Under the pieces are notes generated by a model that worked only from the letters and a program-made list of their open reading frames with translations, had not been told where the DNA came from and did not search any database. Both the position numbers and the translations under genes were made by a program. A stretch of DNA of 64,000 nt. It comes from Burkholderiaceae bacterium (GTDB taxonomy: Bacteria > Pseudomonadota > Gammaproteobacteria > Burkholderiales > Burkholderiaceae_F). Of the stretch, positions 33,823 through 43,140 are shown one piece after another. The stretch lies in the NCBI GenBank assembly GCA_022843955.1, contig JALHMQ010000009.1:68069-132068 (forward strand), in the 5' to 3' direction. Numbering within the stretch: position 1 is the first letter of the stretch; each line of letters begins with the position of its first letter.

Positions 33823-35220
33823 CTAGAACGGCAGCTTCGCGTCCGGTTTCACGGCAAGCAACGCGCGCTTGAAGTCCGCCTGGATGCGTGCCAGGGCGGC
33901 GTCGTTGTCCGCCTCGAACCGCAACACCACGATCGGCGTCGTGTTCGATGGCCGCGCCAGGCCGAAGCCATCCGCATACTCCACCCGTACGCCGTCGATG
34001 GTGATCACCTCACGTGCGTCGGTGAACTTCGCCTCCCGCTTGAGGCGCTCCACCAGGGCAAAGTTTTCTCCCTCGGCCGTCTTCAACTGCAGCTCAGGCG
34101 TACTCGAGGCATTGGGCAGCGCATTGAGCACCGCCGACGGGTCGCTTTCACGGCTGAGCAACTCCAGCAACCGGGCACCCGCATACAAGCCGTCGTCGAA
34201 GCCGTACCAGCGGTGCTTGAAGAAGATGTGGCCGCTCATCTCGCCAGCCAGTGGCGCGCCGGTCTCCTTGAGCTTGGCCTTGATCAGCGAGTGTCCGGTG
34301 CGCCACATCAGTGGCTGGCCGCCATGCGCGCGGATCTGTGCGGCCACGTGCCGCGAGCACTTGACGTCGAAAATGATCTGCGCGCCCGGCACCTCGGCCA
34401 GCACGCCGCGCGCGAACAGCATCAGTTGGCGGTCGGGATAGATGATCTGGCCGTCCTTGGTCACCACACCCAGCCGGTCACCATCGCCGTCGAAGGCAAT
34501 GCCCAGTTCGGCATCGGTTTTGCGCAGACACTCGATCAGGTCCTGCAGGTTTTCGGGGTGCGCGGGGTCGGGGTGGTGATTGGGGAAGGTGCCATCGACT
34601 TCGCAGAACAGCTCGATCACCTCGCAACCAAGCGCGCGGAACAGCGTTGGCGCCATGGCGCCCGCCACGCCATTGCCGCAGTCGATCGCGATCTTCATCG
34701 GCCGCGCGAGCTTGACGTCGCCGGTGATGCGCTGCAGGTAAGCCTGCGACACGTCGGCGGTTTCCAGGCGCCCCGGCACAGCAGCCCGGACCAGATCATT
34801 GCGCGCGATCCGTTCGCGCAGCGCCTGCAGTCCGTCGCCGTACATGGCATCGCCGGCAAGCACCATCTTCAGGCCGTTGTACTCCGGCGGGTTGTGGCTG
34901 CCGGTGATCTCGACGCCCGACTGCGTGCCGAGGTGATAGGTCGCGAAGTACAGCATCGGCGTGGCGACCATGCCGATGTCGATCACATGCGTGCCGGTGG
35001 ACCGGATGCCGTCGCTCAGCGCGTCGCGCAACTTGGGCCCGGACAAGCGGCCATCGCGCCCGACGACGATCGACGCCATGCCCTGGTCGACCGCCTGTGA
35101 GCCGAGGGCCGCGCCAATCGCACGCACTGCCTCGGTGGTCAGGTTCCGATCGACGACACCGCGGATGTCATAGGCCTTGAACAGGGCAGGATCGATGGTC
35201 GACGCGGCGTGGGCAGTCAT
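33823..35220 (-). CDS. manB: Phosphomannomutase/phosphoglucomutase (AlgC/ManB type)
   Basis: A 465-residue alpha-D-phosphohexomutase. It has N-terminal [15 protein letters not shown], the phosphoserine loop [18 protein letters not shown], metal loop [12 protein letters not shown], sugar-binding GEMSGHIFF and phosphate-binding [15 protein letters not shown]. It interconverts hexose 6- and 1-phosphates, feeding GDP-mannose through ManC and UDP-glucose or dTDP-rhamnose through GalU and RmlA. It is divergent from galU, with 257 bp between the starts, so both may be expressed from that region. Confidence 0.95.
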   Translation of the reverse strand: MTAHAASTIDPALFKAYDIRGVVDRNLTTEAVRAIGAALGSQAVDQGMASIVVGRDGRLSGPKLRDALSDGIRSTGTHVIDIGMVATPMLYFATYHLGTQSGVEITGSHNPPEYNGLKMVLAGDAMYGDGLQALRERIARNDLVRAAVPGRLETADVSQAYLQRITGDVKLARPMKIAIDCGNGVAGAMAPTLFRALGCEVIELFCEVDGTFPNHHPDPAHPENLQDLIECLRKTDAELGIAFDGDGDRLGVVTKDGQIIYPDRQLMLFARGVLAEVPGAQIIFDVKCSRHVAAQIRAHGGQPLMWRTGHSLIKAKLKETGAPLAGEMSGHIFFKHRWYGFDDGLYAGARLLELLSRESDPSAVLNALPNASSTPELQLKTAEGENFALVERLKREAKFTDAREVITIDGVRVEYADGFGLARPSNTTPIVVLRFEADNDAALARIQADFKRALLAVKPDAKLPF

Positions 35221-35477
35221 GGTGGCTCGTTATGCGGAAAGGGTGCGGAAGGCTAGGCACAGGCAGCAGCGGCTTGACACCGGTCACAGCGCCGCAGGCG
35301 GAGAACCATCGGCGCCAGGTCGGCGCATACACAAATCGCCGCATGGACAAGTGGCAGAATCAGTCTAGCAGCGGGGTCGGCCCGATCGAGTCGGTCAAGG
35401 ACCGCACGTTAAGCGCTGCGCATTCGGCCCGAGCGCTTCGGCCGTCGGTGAACCAGAACAACACGATCGAGAGTCAA

Positions 35478-36317
35478 ATGAGTCGGCAGCGTGTACGCAA
35501 GGCGGTCTTCCCGGTGGGCGGTCTCGGCACCCGGTTTCTTCCTGCGACCAAGGCGATGCCAAAGGAGATGCTTCCCATCGTGGACAAGCCGCTGATCCAG
35601 TACGCGGTCGAGGAGGCGGCCGCCGCCGGCATCGAGCAGATGATTTTCGTGACGGGTCGCAACAAGCGCTCGATCGAAGATCACTTCGATCGCGCACCGG
35701 AGTTGGAGCAGCAGTTGGACGCCAGCCGCAAGCTCGACTTGCTTGCCGCACTGATGTCGGCCACGCCGAAAGGCGTCAACTTCGTCTACGTTCGCCAGCC
35801 CGAGCCACTAGGACTGGGCCACGCCGTCCTGTGCGCGCAGCCGGTCGTTGGCGATGAGCCGTTTGCTGTGATCCTCGCTGACGATCTCATCGACGCGAAC
35901 CCCGGCGTGACTGCGCAACTGGTGCAGACGTATGAAGAACACGGCACGTCGGTTCTTGCGGTCGAAAACGTTCCGCTCGCCGACACGAGCAAGTACGGCA
36001 TCGTTGCCACCAACGTGCTCAACGCGCTGGAGGAACGGGTCACCGGCATGGTGGAGAAGCCCAAGCCCGAGGAGGCGCCCTCGACCCTCGCCGTGGTCGG
36101 CCGCTACGTGCTGCGGCCGGAGATCTTTGACGAGTTGATCCGCACCGAGCGCGGCCGTGGCGGCGAGATCCAGCTGACCGATGCGATCGCGCGTCGGGTG
36201 CAGGCGGGCGAAGTGATCGCCCGGCGCTTTGCCGGCACGCGCTTCGACTGTGGCTCGAAAGAGGGCTTTCTTGCCGCCAACCTGGCCTACGGACGCAAAG
36301 CGGGCCTGGTGGACTGA
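35478..36317 (+). CDS. galU: UTP-glucose-1-phosphate uridylyltransferase
   Basis: A 279-residue nucleotidyltransferase. The N-terminus [20 protein letters not shown] is the nucleotide-binding signature, followed by [40 protein letters not shown] and [10 protein letters not shown]. It makes UDP-glucose for LPS core, exopolysaccharide and O-antigen. ATG 35478 is chosen from family length; the open frame from 35232 is non-coding sequence. Its 3' end overlaps the convergent GT2 gene by 31 bp. Confidence 0.96.
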   Translation: MSRQRVRKAVFPVGGLGTRFLPATKAMPKEMLPIVDKPLIQYAVEEAAAAGIEQMIFVTGRNKRSIEDHFDRAPELEQQLDASRKLDLLAALMSATPKGVNFVYVRQPEPLGLGHAVLCAQPVVGDEPFAVILADDLIDANPGVTAQLVQTYEEHGTSVLAVENVPLADTSKYGIVATNVLNALEERVTGMVEKPKPEEAPSTLAVVGRYVLRPEIFDELIRTERGRGGEIQLTDAIARRVQAGEVIARRFAGTRFDCGSKEGFLAANLAYGRKAGLVD

Positions 36318-37072
36318 CGCTCGGCGCGGAGTCGCTCACGGCGCAGCAGATAGCGCCAGTAAGACCTCGACAGCCAGTGCTTCAGCAGGCTAGTCAGATG
36401 CCATCGCAAGTGGACGGCCGATCGATGGCTGTCGCGCTGCGCCGCATGCGTGACGACCACGTCGTCCACGAACCGCAACCGGCCGCCGGCGAGTTGCAAC
36501 CGCAGGCTCAGATCGGCATCTTCGCAGTACATGAAGAACCGCGGATCAAACCCGCCGACGGCGCGAAACGCTGCGTGGCGGACTAGCATGCACATGCCGG
36601 CCAGCCAGTCGATGTCGGGTGCTGCCACGGGTTCCCGGTGACCGGCCGCGCGCAGCATCAGTTGCCACGGTGTCAACAGGCGCCGGCGCGCATCGGCCGC
36701 ATGTCCGTCCGCTTCAAGGATGCGCGGCGCCAGCAGTACGTCCCCGGGCTGCGCCTGAGCGAGCAGGCGGCCGAACGGATCGGCAGACCAGCGTAGATCC
36801 GGATTGAGCACCGCGAACCAGTCGGTCTCGCACAGCTCGAACGCCTGGTTCTGATTGGTGCCGAAGCCTAGCGGCCGTTCATTGCGCAGCACGCGCACAT
36901 CGCAGCCCGGTAGCGCCGGAAGCACAGGAATCGGCTCATCGACGTTCAGCGTGATCACGAGACGCCGCAAGTCGGGTGCCCCGGCCGCGGCAAGGTCGGT
37001 AAGCAAGCGGGACAGCAACTCGCGCTGGCCGTGGCTGACAACCGACGCCGTTATACCCGAGGTGCCGGTCAT
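36287..37072 (-). CDS. GT2 family glycosyltransferase
   Basis: A 261-residue GT-A enzyme. It has [60 protein letters not shown] (DxD-equivalent region) and [20 protein letters not shown], a set typical of rhamnosyl- or related transferases in O-antigen loci. The start overlaps the WbsX-like gene stop as ATGA. The C-terminus overlaps the end of galU. A frameshifted fragment of a close relative lies at 42897-43140. Sugar specificity is unknown; dTDP-rhamnose is a plausible donor given rmlA/C/D in the window. Confidence 0.88.
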   Translation of the reverse strand: MTGTSGITASVVSHGQRELLSRLLTDLAAAGAPDLRRLVITLNVDEPIPVLPALPGCDVRVLRNERPLGFGTNQNQAFELCETDWFAVLNPDLRWSADPFGRLLAQAQPGDVLLAPRILEADGHAADARRRLLTPWQLMLRAAGHREPVAAPDIDWLAGMCMLVRHAAFRAVGGFDPRFFMYCEDADLSLRLQLAGGRLRFVDDVVVTHAAQRDSHRSAVHLRWHLTSLLKHWLSRSYWRYLLRRERLRAERQSTRPALRP

Positions 37073-38310
37073 GCCTGATCGCCCCGGCCGATGAGCCGGG
37101 CCACTGCGGCCTTCAGCCGCGGCTGGCGGTTCAACCACATACGCAGGGCGCCGACTCGATACGCCGAATGCGTGCGCAGCACGGACGCGAGGTCCTGCCC
37201 CAGGGTCGGCGGTGCCGTCTCTGCGGGCAGGTTCGCGCCGAAACCTAACGCCTCGCTGCGACCGCGGCGGACCCGATCGGTGGCGTGCAGGAAGCCGTGT
37301 CCGTGACGCTGGTCAGGTTCAAGGTGGCAACCTTCGGCCCATTCATTCCAAGCATTGATGAACACTAGCCGCTGCTCAGGCTCGCGCTCGGCGCGCGTGC
37401 GCTCGACTGCCCGGTGCAGCCACGACTCGTAGTTGGCCGGCGTGCCATTGAGCAGCACCGTTGCACGCGCACCGGTACGCGCGCTGTTATCCCACGACGG
37501 CACAACCGTGCGGAATACCGTGTCGGTTCGATAATCGCGCGCCAGATAGTGCTGCGCCACGTCGGCGTACTGCAGCACGTTTCCGGTGAACGGCGCGCGG
37601 AACGAAAGCGACCGGTTGACGTTGGGCACCTGCATGTTGTGAGGTGGAAACTCGACCCCACTGTCGAACCCGAGGCTGCGGTAATCCTGGTTGCCATGCG
37701 TCATCACCGCCGACAAGTGCAGTTCGCCAAGCCCATGGTCCCGCGCGTAATCGCGCCAGGTGCACAGCCAGCCGGCACAGTCGGGCATCTGCTGCGGTCG
37801 GTACACCAGCAGTAACGGGGCGCCGTCAATGCGGAGGTAGCGCGGATCGCGCAGGAACGGCGCGGCGTCTTCAATGAAGCGCACATCGTCACCAGGCAGG
37901 TAGCGCTGCTCAAGCAGGACTTCATGTTCTGCCGCGTTCCAGCGCCTGCTCCAGCTTTCATTAGCCCAGTTGAGGCAAAACGGCATGTCACTCGCCGAGT
38001 CGGCGAGCATGTCGAACAACGGCTCGTGCAGCAGGCGCCGCCCACTAAACCAGTAGTAGTGGTAGCAGAATCCGTCAATGCCGTGACGCCGCGCCATGGC
38101 GATCTGCTGTCGTCGACTGGTGCGCAGCCGCAAGTCGTAAAAGCCCAGGTCGGCCGGCAAGTGCGGCTGGTAATGCCCTTCGAACAGCGGTCTCGCCCTC
38201 GTGGTGCTCGTCCACTCGGTAAAGCCCTCACCCCACCACGCGCTGTTCTCGGGCGTCGGATGGAACTGAGTCAGGAAAAATGCAATGAAGCGAAGGTCGT
38301 CGGTGGCCAC
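37069..38310 (-). CDS. WbsX-like glycan-processing protein (GH99-like domain)
   Basis: A 413-residue protein of the WbsX family. It starts RFIAFFLTQFHPTPENSAWW and continues GEGFTEWTSTTRARPLFEGH, HGIDGFCYHYYWFSGRRLL, LNWANESWSRRWN and FINAWNEWAEGCHLEPDQR. These are the hallmark motifs of the GH99-like domain (PF14307) found in O-antigen loci, sometimes alone and sometimes fused to glycosyltransferases. Whether it hydrolyses, transfers or binds glycans is not settled. It overlaps the downstream GT2 gene by 4 bp and starts 39 bp after the methyltransferase stop. Confidence 0.9.
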   Translation of the reverse strand: MATDDLRFIAFFLTQFHPTPENSAWWGEGFTEWTSTTRARPLFEGHYQPHLPADLGFYDLRLRTSRRQQIAMARRHGIDGFCYHYYWFSGRRLLHEPLFDMLADSASDMPFCLNWANESWSRRWNAAEHEVLLEQRYLPGDDVRFIEDAAPFLRDPRYLRIDGAPLLLVYRPQQMPDCAGWLCTWRDYARDHGLGELHLSAVMTHGNQDYRSLGFDSGVEFPPHNMQVPNVNRSLSFRAPFTGNVLQYADVAQHYLARDYRTDTVFRTVVPSWDNSARTGARATVLLNGTPANYESWLHRAVERTRAEREPEQRLVFINAWNEWAEGCHLEPDQRHGHGFLHATDRVRRGRSEALGFGANLPAETAPPTLGQDLASVLRTHSAYRVGALRMWLNRQPRLKAAVARLIGRGDQA

Positions 38311-38349
38311 AGCACAGGGGAGCGCGAGCCCACTAAGTTAGCGTCGGCG

Positions 38350-39222
38350 TCAAGTTCGCAGTCCGAGGCGGTTGGCCCAGAAGCGTATCTGACGCAGCGC
38401 ACGGTCGGACAGCATGGCGCGCGCTCTCCCGCGCAACCACTCCTTCAGCGCGACCCGCAGCGGCCCGCGCTGCTGCGCTCGCTCACCGATCCGGTCTCGC
38501 ACGCGATCGAGTAGCGCAATGGAGGGCTCCGACGATGGCAGCCCAGCCTTGACGATTACTTGGTACACGCAGCCGAACGGATTGGCGGCTTCAATCGCGG
38601 CGCGGGTAGCTGGAGGCAGCCGGCTCCAGCGCCGGGCGAACTCGCTCCGCTCAGGCGGACGCACCACGACTTCCACATCGACCACCCTGAAGCCTGCAGC
38701 ATCAAACAGGGTCTGGACGTTCTTCAGTCCGAAGAAGCGGATGTGCGTGCGGTCGAGCAAGCCCCAGTCACGATACTCAAAATCCTCGTCCAGCAGGCAG
38801 GCAACCACGCCATGGTGCCCGACATGGGGGAGCGACACGACGACGTGCCCTCCGGGGGCGAGCAAAGCCTTCAAGCCGGCCAGCACGTCCCAGGGCCGCA
38901 ACAGATGCTCGAGGACGTCGGCTGAAACGACGGCATCGAACCGTGCATCGGGTTGCAGCACCTGCTGCCACTGCGGATCGTTGAGGTCGGCCGGATAAAC
39001 GTGCGGCACGATCGACTTCAGCTTTTCGATAGCTGTCGGGTCAAGTTCGACGGCCGCGAGTTCGCGCCCGCCGCCGCGCGCCAGTTCTCGGGTGATCGAA
39101 CCCGGACCGGCGCCGATCTCAAGCACGCGCCGCGCGTCACCAACGAGTTTGAGTACGTGGGCGCCAGCTGTGTCGGCTTCGGTATCAACGGCGTAGTCGT
39201 AGGTGTGGCGTTGTCCAGACAT
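38350..39222 (-). CDS. Class I SAM-dependent methyltransferase
   Basis: A 290-residue methyltransferase. Motif I is VLEIGAGPGSITRELA, followed by AAVELDPTAIEKLKSI, then ADVLEHLLRPWDVLAGLKAL, HVVVSLPHVGH and WGLLDRTHIRFF, the last common in O-antigen-locus methyltransferases. It probably caps or decorates a sugar. Start choice is uncertain: ATG 39222 fits family length, while in-frame ATGs at 39267 and 39321 exist; none has a strong Shine-Dalgarno. It lies between wzx and the WbsX-like gene. Confidence 0.86.
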   Translation of the reverse strand: MSGQRHTYDYAVDTEADTAGAHVLKLVGDARRVLEIGAGPGSITRELARGGGRELAAVELDPTAIEKLKSIVPHVYPADLNDPQWQQVLQPDARFDAVVSADVLEHLLRPWDVLAGLKALLAPGGHVVVSLPHVGHHGVVACLLDEDFEYRDWGLLDRTHIRFFGLKNVQTLFDAAGFRVVDVEVVVRPPERSEFARRWSRLPPATRAAIEAANPFGCVYQVIVKAGLPSSEPSIALLDRVRDRIGERAQQRGPLRVALKEWLRGRARAMLSDRALRQIRFWANRLGLRT

Positions 39223-39326
39223 CGCGGCTCGGTGAAAAGTTGGAGAAGCCCGCCACAAAGATCGCATGACGGTAGTCCACTGTCGCGATTGTCGCAAAGT
39301 CCTGCGCTGATGGCTCGACAAACCCC

Positions 39327-40826
39327 TCAGCGTCCACTGAGCCGACGCATCAAGCCCCGGACCTGGTTGCGCGCAAACGGCACCGTCAGGGCGGCCGCTC
39401 CCAGCGTGGCGAGCGCCATTGACAGCAGGACCAGCAGCCCTGCTGCACCTTCAGGGAGCACGGGCACGCCCAGCCGCATCAGTAACACCACCGCCAAGGC
39501 TGCAGCGGCGGGCGGCCAAGTATCCGACCACCATGTGCGCGCATGCGATGCGCCTTCCATCGTCGGGACCAGCGCCACCATGCCGGCCAAGTGGAACATG
39601 TTGTAGATCAGCCAGGCTGCGGCCGCGCCCACCGCACCCCACACGGATGCCGCCCACAGCATGCACGGCAGCAGCGATATGGTGCCGACCAGCAGCAGTC
39701 GCAGATTGATGTCCGGACGTCCGTGCGCCAGCAGCAACGCCAGTGGCTGCGCGGTCAGCGCATTGAGGCCAAAGCCTAGTGCCAAGAGCGATAGCAGTGG
39801 CGCGGCTGCGACTGCCAAGGCCCGATCCCCCGTCCACAACCGCAACACGTCTCCGGCGTAGGCTGCAAGCAGCAGTGACGCCGGCACGACGAGCGCGGTC
39901 GCCAACTGCACGCTGCGGCGGTACAGCGTGCGTAGGTCGTTCAGAGCAGCGGACCCGTGCAACTCCGAAAAGCGCGGATACGTGGCCGACATCAGCGGCA
40001 TCATGATCCGGTGAAGCGCCGCGGCGGCGGCGGCGGCGACTGCATACCGCCCTAGCGCGTCGAGCGGGAGCATCCGCGACAGGATAATGCGGTCGGCCTG
40101 CACGACGATGAAGGACAGCAGTCCGATGCCGGCAACCGCACCCGCAAAACCCAGGACCGACCTCACCGCACCTGGGTCGAATCCGACCGGAACTGCCGGC
40201 AGCCGCGCCCAACAAAGAACAGCGAGCACCACCGCATGCAATAGAGTCAACGCAAGCTGCCAGCCGAAGAACACTGGCAGGGTGGCTTCGGCGAGCGCGA
40301 GCGGCAGCAGCACCCCCACTGCGCGCAAGGCGAGGAACACCGTGTTCACCACGTTGAGCAGCACTTGGCGCTGCAGGCCGGCCAGCACGCCTCCGTACAG
40401 CGCCGTTGGCCACATCGCCGCTGCCGTAGCGACCAGCAGGAGCAGTCCCATGGTCACCTCACGACCGGACAACTGCTGAGGGTTCAGCCAATGGGTGGCC
40501 ACCCCGGGCGCGAGTGCCGCGCCAAGCAGCACCAGCGCCAGAGCCGCGCTCCACACCACCCACTCGAACGAACGGACAACGCGCGCCGCACGCTCCCGCG
40601 ACGCATCGTCAGTGCTGCGCGCGAGCTCGCGATTGACGGTACTGGACATGCCCACGTCCAGTACCAGCACGGCCGCCTGCAGAGTGATGAAGAGGCCAAG
40701 CACACCGTAGGCTTCAAGCCCCATCCAGCGCAAGTACACCGGCACCATGGCCAGTTGAATCAGGATCGCCGCCGCCTGACCAAGCGCGTTGGCCGCCGTA
40801 TTCCGGCGCAGAGCAGAACTCAGCAT
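39327..40826 (-). CDS. wzx: Wzx-type polysaccharide flippase
   Basis: A 499-residue MATE/MOP-superfamily flippase with about 12-14 hydrophobic segments. It starts LRRNTAANALGQAAAILIQL and continues VPVYLRWMGLEAYGVLGLF, GMSSTVNRELARS and VQADRIILSRMLPLDALGRY, all typical of O-antigen and exopolysaccharide Wzx proteins. It would flip undecaprenyl-diphosphate-linked repeat units to the periplasm. No Wzy polymerase is recognised in this O-antigen section; the only Wzy/WaaL-like protein is at 6993-8372. Upstream of it is an IS remnant. Confidence 0.9.
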   Translation of the reverse strand: MLSSALRRNTAANALGQAAAILIQLAMVPVYLRWMGLEAYGVLGLFITLQAAVLVLDVGMSSTVNRELARSTDDASRERAARVVRSFEWVVWSAALALVLLGAALAPGVATHWLNPQQLSGREVTMGLLLLVATAAAMWPTALYGGVLAGLQRQVLLNVVNTVFLALRAVGVLLPLALAEATLPVFFGWQLALTLLHAVVLAVLCWARLPAVPVGFDPGAVRSVLGFAGAVAGIGLLSFIVVQADRIILSRMLPLDALGRYAVAAAAAAALHRIMMPLMSATYPRFSELHGSAALNDLRTLYRRSVQLATALVVPASLLLAAYAGDVLRLWTGDRALAVAAAPLLSLLALGFGLNALTAQPLALLLAHGRPDINLRLLLVGTISLLPCMLWAASVWGAVGAAAAWLIYNMFHLAGMVALVPTMEGASHARTWWSDTWPPAAAALAVVLLMRLGVPVLPEGAAGLLVLLSMALATLGAAALTVPFARNQVRGLMRRLSGR

Positions 40827-40931
40827 CCCAGTAGCTTAGCGACCATGCGCGTCCGACCGGACCTGCCGGCTTTGTCGGACAGAGTGATTGGTACGCGGGA
40901 CCCTTCCACGTTGTGGGTTTCTTAGAAACAC

Positions 40932-41158
40932 GTTGGTTTACTCGCCGACGTAGCGCGCGACGCGCCGCGCTTCGTCGAGCCGCACTATCCGAAGGGCGAA
41001 GGCCGCGGCCGCCCGCCCATCGGGCTCGACCGCATCCTGCGCAAGATCGTCGTGCAGCAGTGCCTGGGCCTGTCCGACTAAGGCATCGAAGACGCCGTCT
41101 ACGACAGCCAGGCCATCCGCGATTTCACCGGCATCGCAGCCGCACGGTCGCGCTTCAG
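40932..41158 (+). pseudogene. IS5-family transposase remnant
   Basis: In the plus frame, 40971 onward reads FVEPHYPKGEGRGRPPIGLD, RILRKIVVQQCLGLSD, an in-frame TAA at 41078-41080, then GIEDAVYDSQAIRDFTGI. This matches the N-terminal region of IS5-type transposases (...HYPK...GRPP...LSD...YDS...RDF.GI). Only about 75 codons survive, with one nonsense codon; the catalytic DDE region and inverted repeats are missing. The fragment abuts the end of manC, marking an old insertion or recombination point. Confidence 0.8.
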
Positions 41159-42594
41159 CCAGCGACCCGCCCGTAGAGGTCCTGGAACCGCACGATGTCG
41201 TCCTCGCCGAGGTAGCTGCCGCTTTGCACCTCGATCATCACGAGCGGCATCTTGCCGGGGTTCTCCAGCCGATGGCGGGTCCCGGCCGGAATGTAGGTCG
41301 ACTCATTGGTGCGCACCAGGAACTCCTGCTCGCCGTTGACCACCTTGGCGGTACCGCTCACCACGATCCAGTGTTCGCTGCGGTGATAGTGCATCTGCAG
41401 TGACAGTGCGCGGCCCGCCTTGACTTCGATGCGCTTGATCTTGAAGCCGGGCGCCTCCTGCAGCAACGTGTAGGTGCCCCAGGGCCGGGATACGGTGACG
41501 TGATAGGTGTGCTTGTCACCGCCGCGCGCGCGCACCTGCTCGACGATCTTCTTCACGTCCTGCGCGCGGTTCTTGTCGAGCACCAGCAGCGCGTCAGGCG
41601 TATCCACGACATAGACGTCCTGCAGCCCGAGCGTGGCCACCAGGCGATCATGCGAGTGCACGAAGCATCCGGTGCTGTCGACGAAGATGGCTTCCGAGGC
41701 AGCCCGATTGCCCTGCGCATCGCCGGCATACTGGCCGGCAATCTCGTTCCAGGCGCCCACATCGCTCCAGCCAAGGTCGCCAGGCACCACGGCCACGCGC
41801 GGCGCCCGCTCGAAGATCGCGTAGTCGATCGAGATGCTCTCGCACGCATCGAACGACTCCCGCACCAGTTCGATGCTGTCCCCACCGACCGCCTTGGCGC
41901 GGGAGGCCTCCCAGCAGGCCACGCCTGCCTGATAAAGCGCCGGCTTGAGCGACTCGAACGCCTGCAGCATGTCCTTGGCGCGAAAGCAGAACATGCCCGA
42001 GTTCCACAGGTAGTTGCCGTCCTCGACGTACTGCTGCGCGCGGGCGAGGTCGGGCTTTTCGACGAACTGGCGCACGGCGCGGCCGCCGCCGTCGATGGCG
42101 TCGCCGCCACGGATGTAGCCGTAGCCGGTTGCCGGCGTCTTCGCCGTAATGCCGAAAGTCGTCAGCCAGCCGTTGGCGGCCAGCACCTGCGCCTGCGCCA
42201 CGCAGGCGGCAAAGGCAGGCTCGTTGTCGATCAGGTGATCCGCCGGCAGCACCAGCAGGCAGGCGTCGTCGCCGTGCGCGTCGGCCACTGCCAGCGCCGC
42301 GAGGAGAATTGCCGGGGCGGTATTGCGGCCAGTTGGTTCCAGCAGGAAGCGCGTCCGGTCGCCGGACCGAGCGTCAGCCAGTTCATCGCGCGACAGGAAG
42401 TAGTAGTCGCGGTTGGTGACGATCCACGCCGGACCCGCGCCCGGCAGGACCGCCGCGCGGTCGTAGGTCTTGCGCAGCAGCGTGCGACCATCCGGCATCT
42501 TCATGAAAGGCTTGGGCAGCGCTTCGCGCGACACCGGCCACAGGCGGGTGCCGGCACCACCGGAAAGAATGGTCGGAACAAGGTCAGCAGTCAC
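41155..42594 (-). CDS. manC: Mannose-1-phosphate guanylyltransferase / mannose-6-phosphate isomerase
   Basis: A 479-residue bifunctional enzyme. The N-terminal pyrophosphorylase has PTILSGGAGTRLWPVSREAL and PKPFMKM, FLLEPTGRNTAPAILLAAL and VLPADHLI. The C-terminal cupin isomerase domain has SRPWGTYTLL, FKIKRIEVKAGRALSLQMHY and HYHRSEHWIVVSGTA, with TNESTYIPAGTRHRLENPG. It makes fructose-6-P to mannose-6-P and GDP-mannose from mannose-1-P. Users in the window are the AlgD-like dehydrogenase and possibly mannosyltransferases; a GDP-fucose branch appears lost (61379-61710). The stop lies within the edge of an IS5 remnant. Confidence 0.96.
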   Translation of the reverse strand: MTADLVPTILSGGAGTRLWPVSREALPKPFMKMPDGRTLLRKTYDRAAVLPGAGPAWIVTNRDYYFLSRDELADARSGDRTRFLLEPTGRNTAPAILLAALAVADAHGDDACLLVLPADHLIDNEPAFAACVAQAQVLAANGWLTTFGITAKTPATGYGYIRGGDAIDGGGRAVRQFVEKPDLARAQQYVEDGNYLWNSGMFCFRAKDMLQAFESLKPALYQAGVACWEASRAKAVGGDSIELVRESFDACESISIDYAIFERAPRVAVVPGDLGWSDVGAWNEIAGQYAGDAQGNRAASEAIFVDSTGCFVHSHDRLVATLGLQDVYVVDTPDALLVLDKNRAQDVKKIVEQVRARGGDKHTYHVTVSRPWGTYTLLQEAPGFKIKRIEVKAGRALSLQMHYHRSEHWIVVSGTAKVVNGEQEFLVRTNESTYIPAGTRHRLENPGKMPLVMIEVQSGSYLGEDDIVRFQDLYGRVAG

Positions 42595-42896
42595 CGCATT
42601 GACTCCAGAAAGCCTCGGGGTTTGACTAGAGCGCGATCATGCCGATTGCAAAGCGCAGTGGCAAACAGCCAAACGGCGCCCAGACCGAGCGACTGGGACT
42701 GCAATGACCACGGCCACTCATTGCTCTGGTCACACGTCGCTGCTACGAGCACGCTTACACGCGGGTTGATGCGCTGGCTCAAGAGATCTGCAGCTTCACA
42801 GCACGAGCGGAAGCATTCGTCCAAGATCATGCCGCCAAGCAGATCGACATCATCGGCCGTCGGACCGGTGATCACCGAGCGCGCGCGGGAGCAGAC
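42595..42896. other. Non-coding stretch upstream of manC
   Basis: This 302-bp stretch lies between manC and the GT2 fragment. A 94-codon minus-strand frame (42591-42875) crosses it but has no recognisable domain, no Shine-Dalgarno and many Cys and Trp residues. I treat it as non-coding or decayed and expect the manC promoter here, but no clear -35/-10 pair is visible. Confidence 0.5.
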
Positions 42897-43140
42897 TCAG
42901 CAGCGTCGACAGCGCCCGCTGTGAGTCAGCACTTGAGCCGTCCAGTTGGAATAGCACGGCGCAAGATGGCTGTCGGATGGGACCGACGATTCAATGAGGT
43001 CCTGAAAGGGATCATCGGACAACCGCAGATCAGGGTTGAGCACCGCGAACCCGCGGTGTCGCCGCAACACCGAAAGACTCGTCTGCGGTTGGCGCCGAAA
43101 CCGAGTGAGCGCTCGTTGCGAAGGCCTGTACGCGACTTAC
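42897..43140 (-). pseudogene. Frameshifted GT2 glycosyltransferase fragment
   Basis: Two minus-strand frames together reproduce the middle of a GT2 enzyme. One gives LRNERSLGFGANRRRVFRCC; the next gives [20 protein letters not shown] followed by a short tail to a stop. These align with [20 protein letters not shown] and [20 protein letters not shown] of the intact gene at 36287-37072. The catalytic N-terminus and the C-terminal half are missing and there is one frameshift. It abuts the stop of the GT2 gene at 43137-43919. Confidence 0.8.

Noticed and set aside
35274..35279. TTGACA hexamer as the galU -35 box
   Set aside because: No acceptable -10 hexamer lies 16-18 bases downstream.
42591..42875. 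94-codon minus-strand frame upstream of manC
   Set aside because: No family resemblance or ribosome binding site; it overlaps the manC start and sits in a decayed segment.
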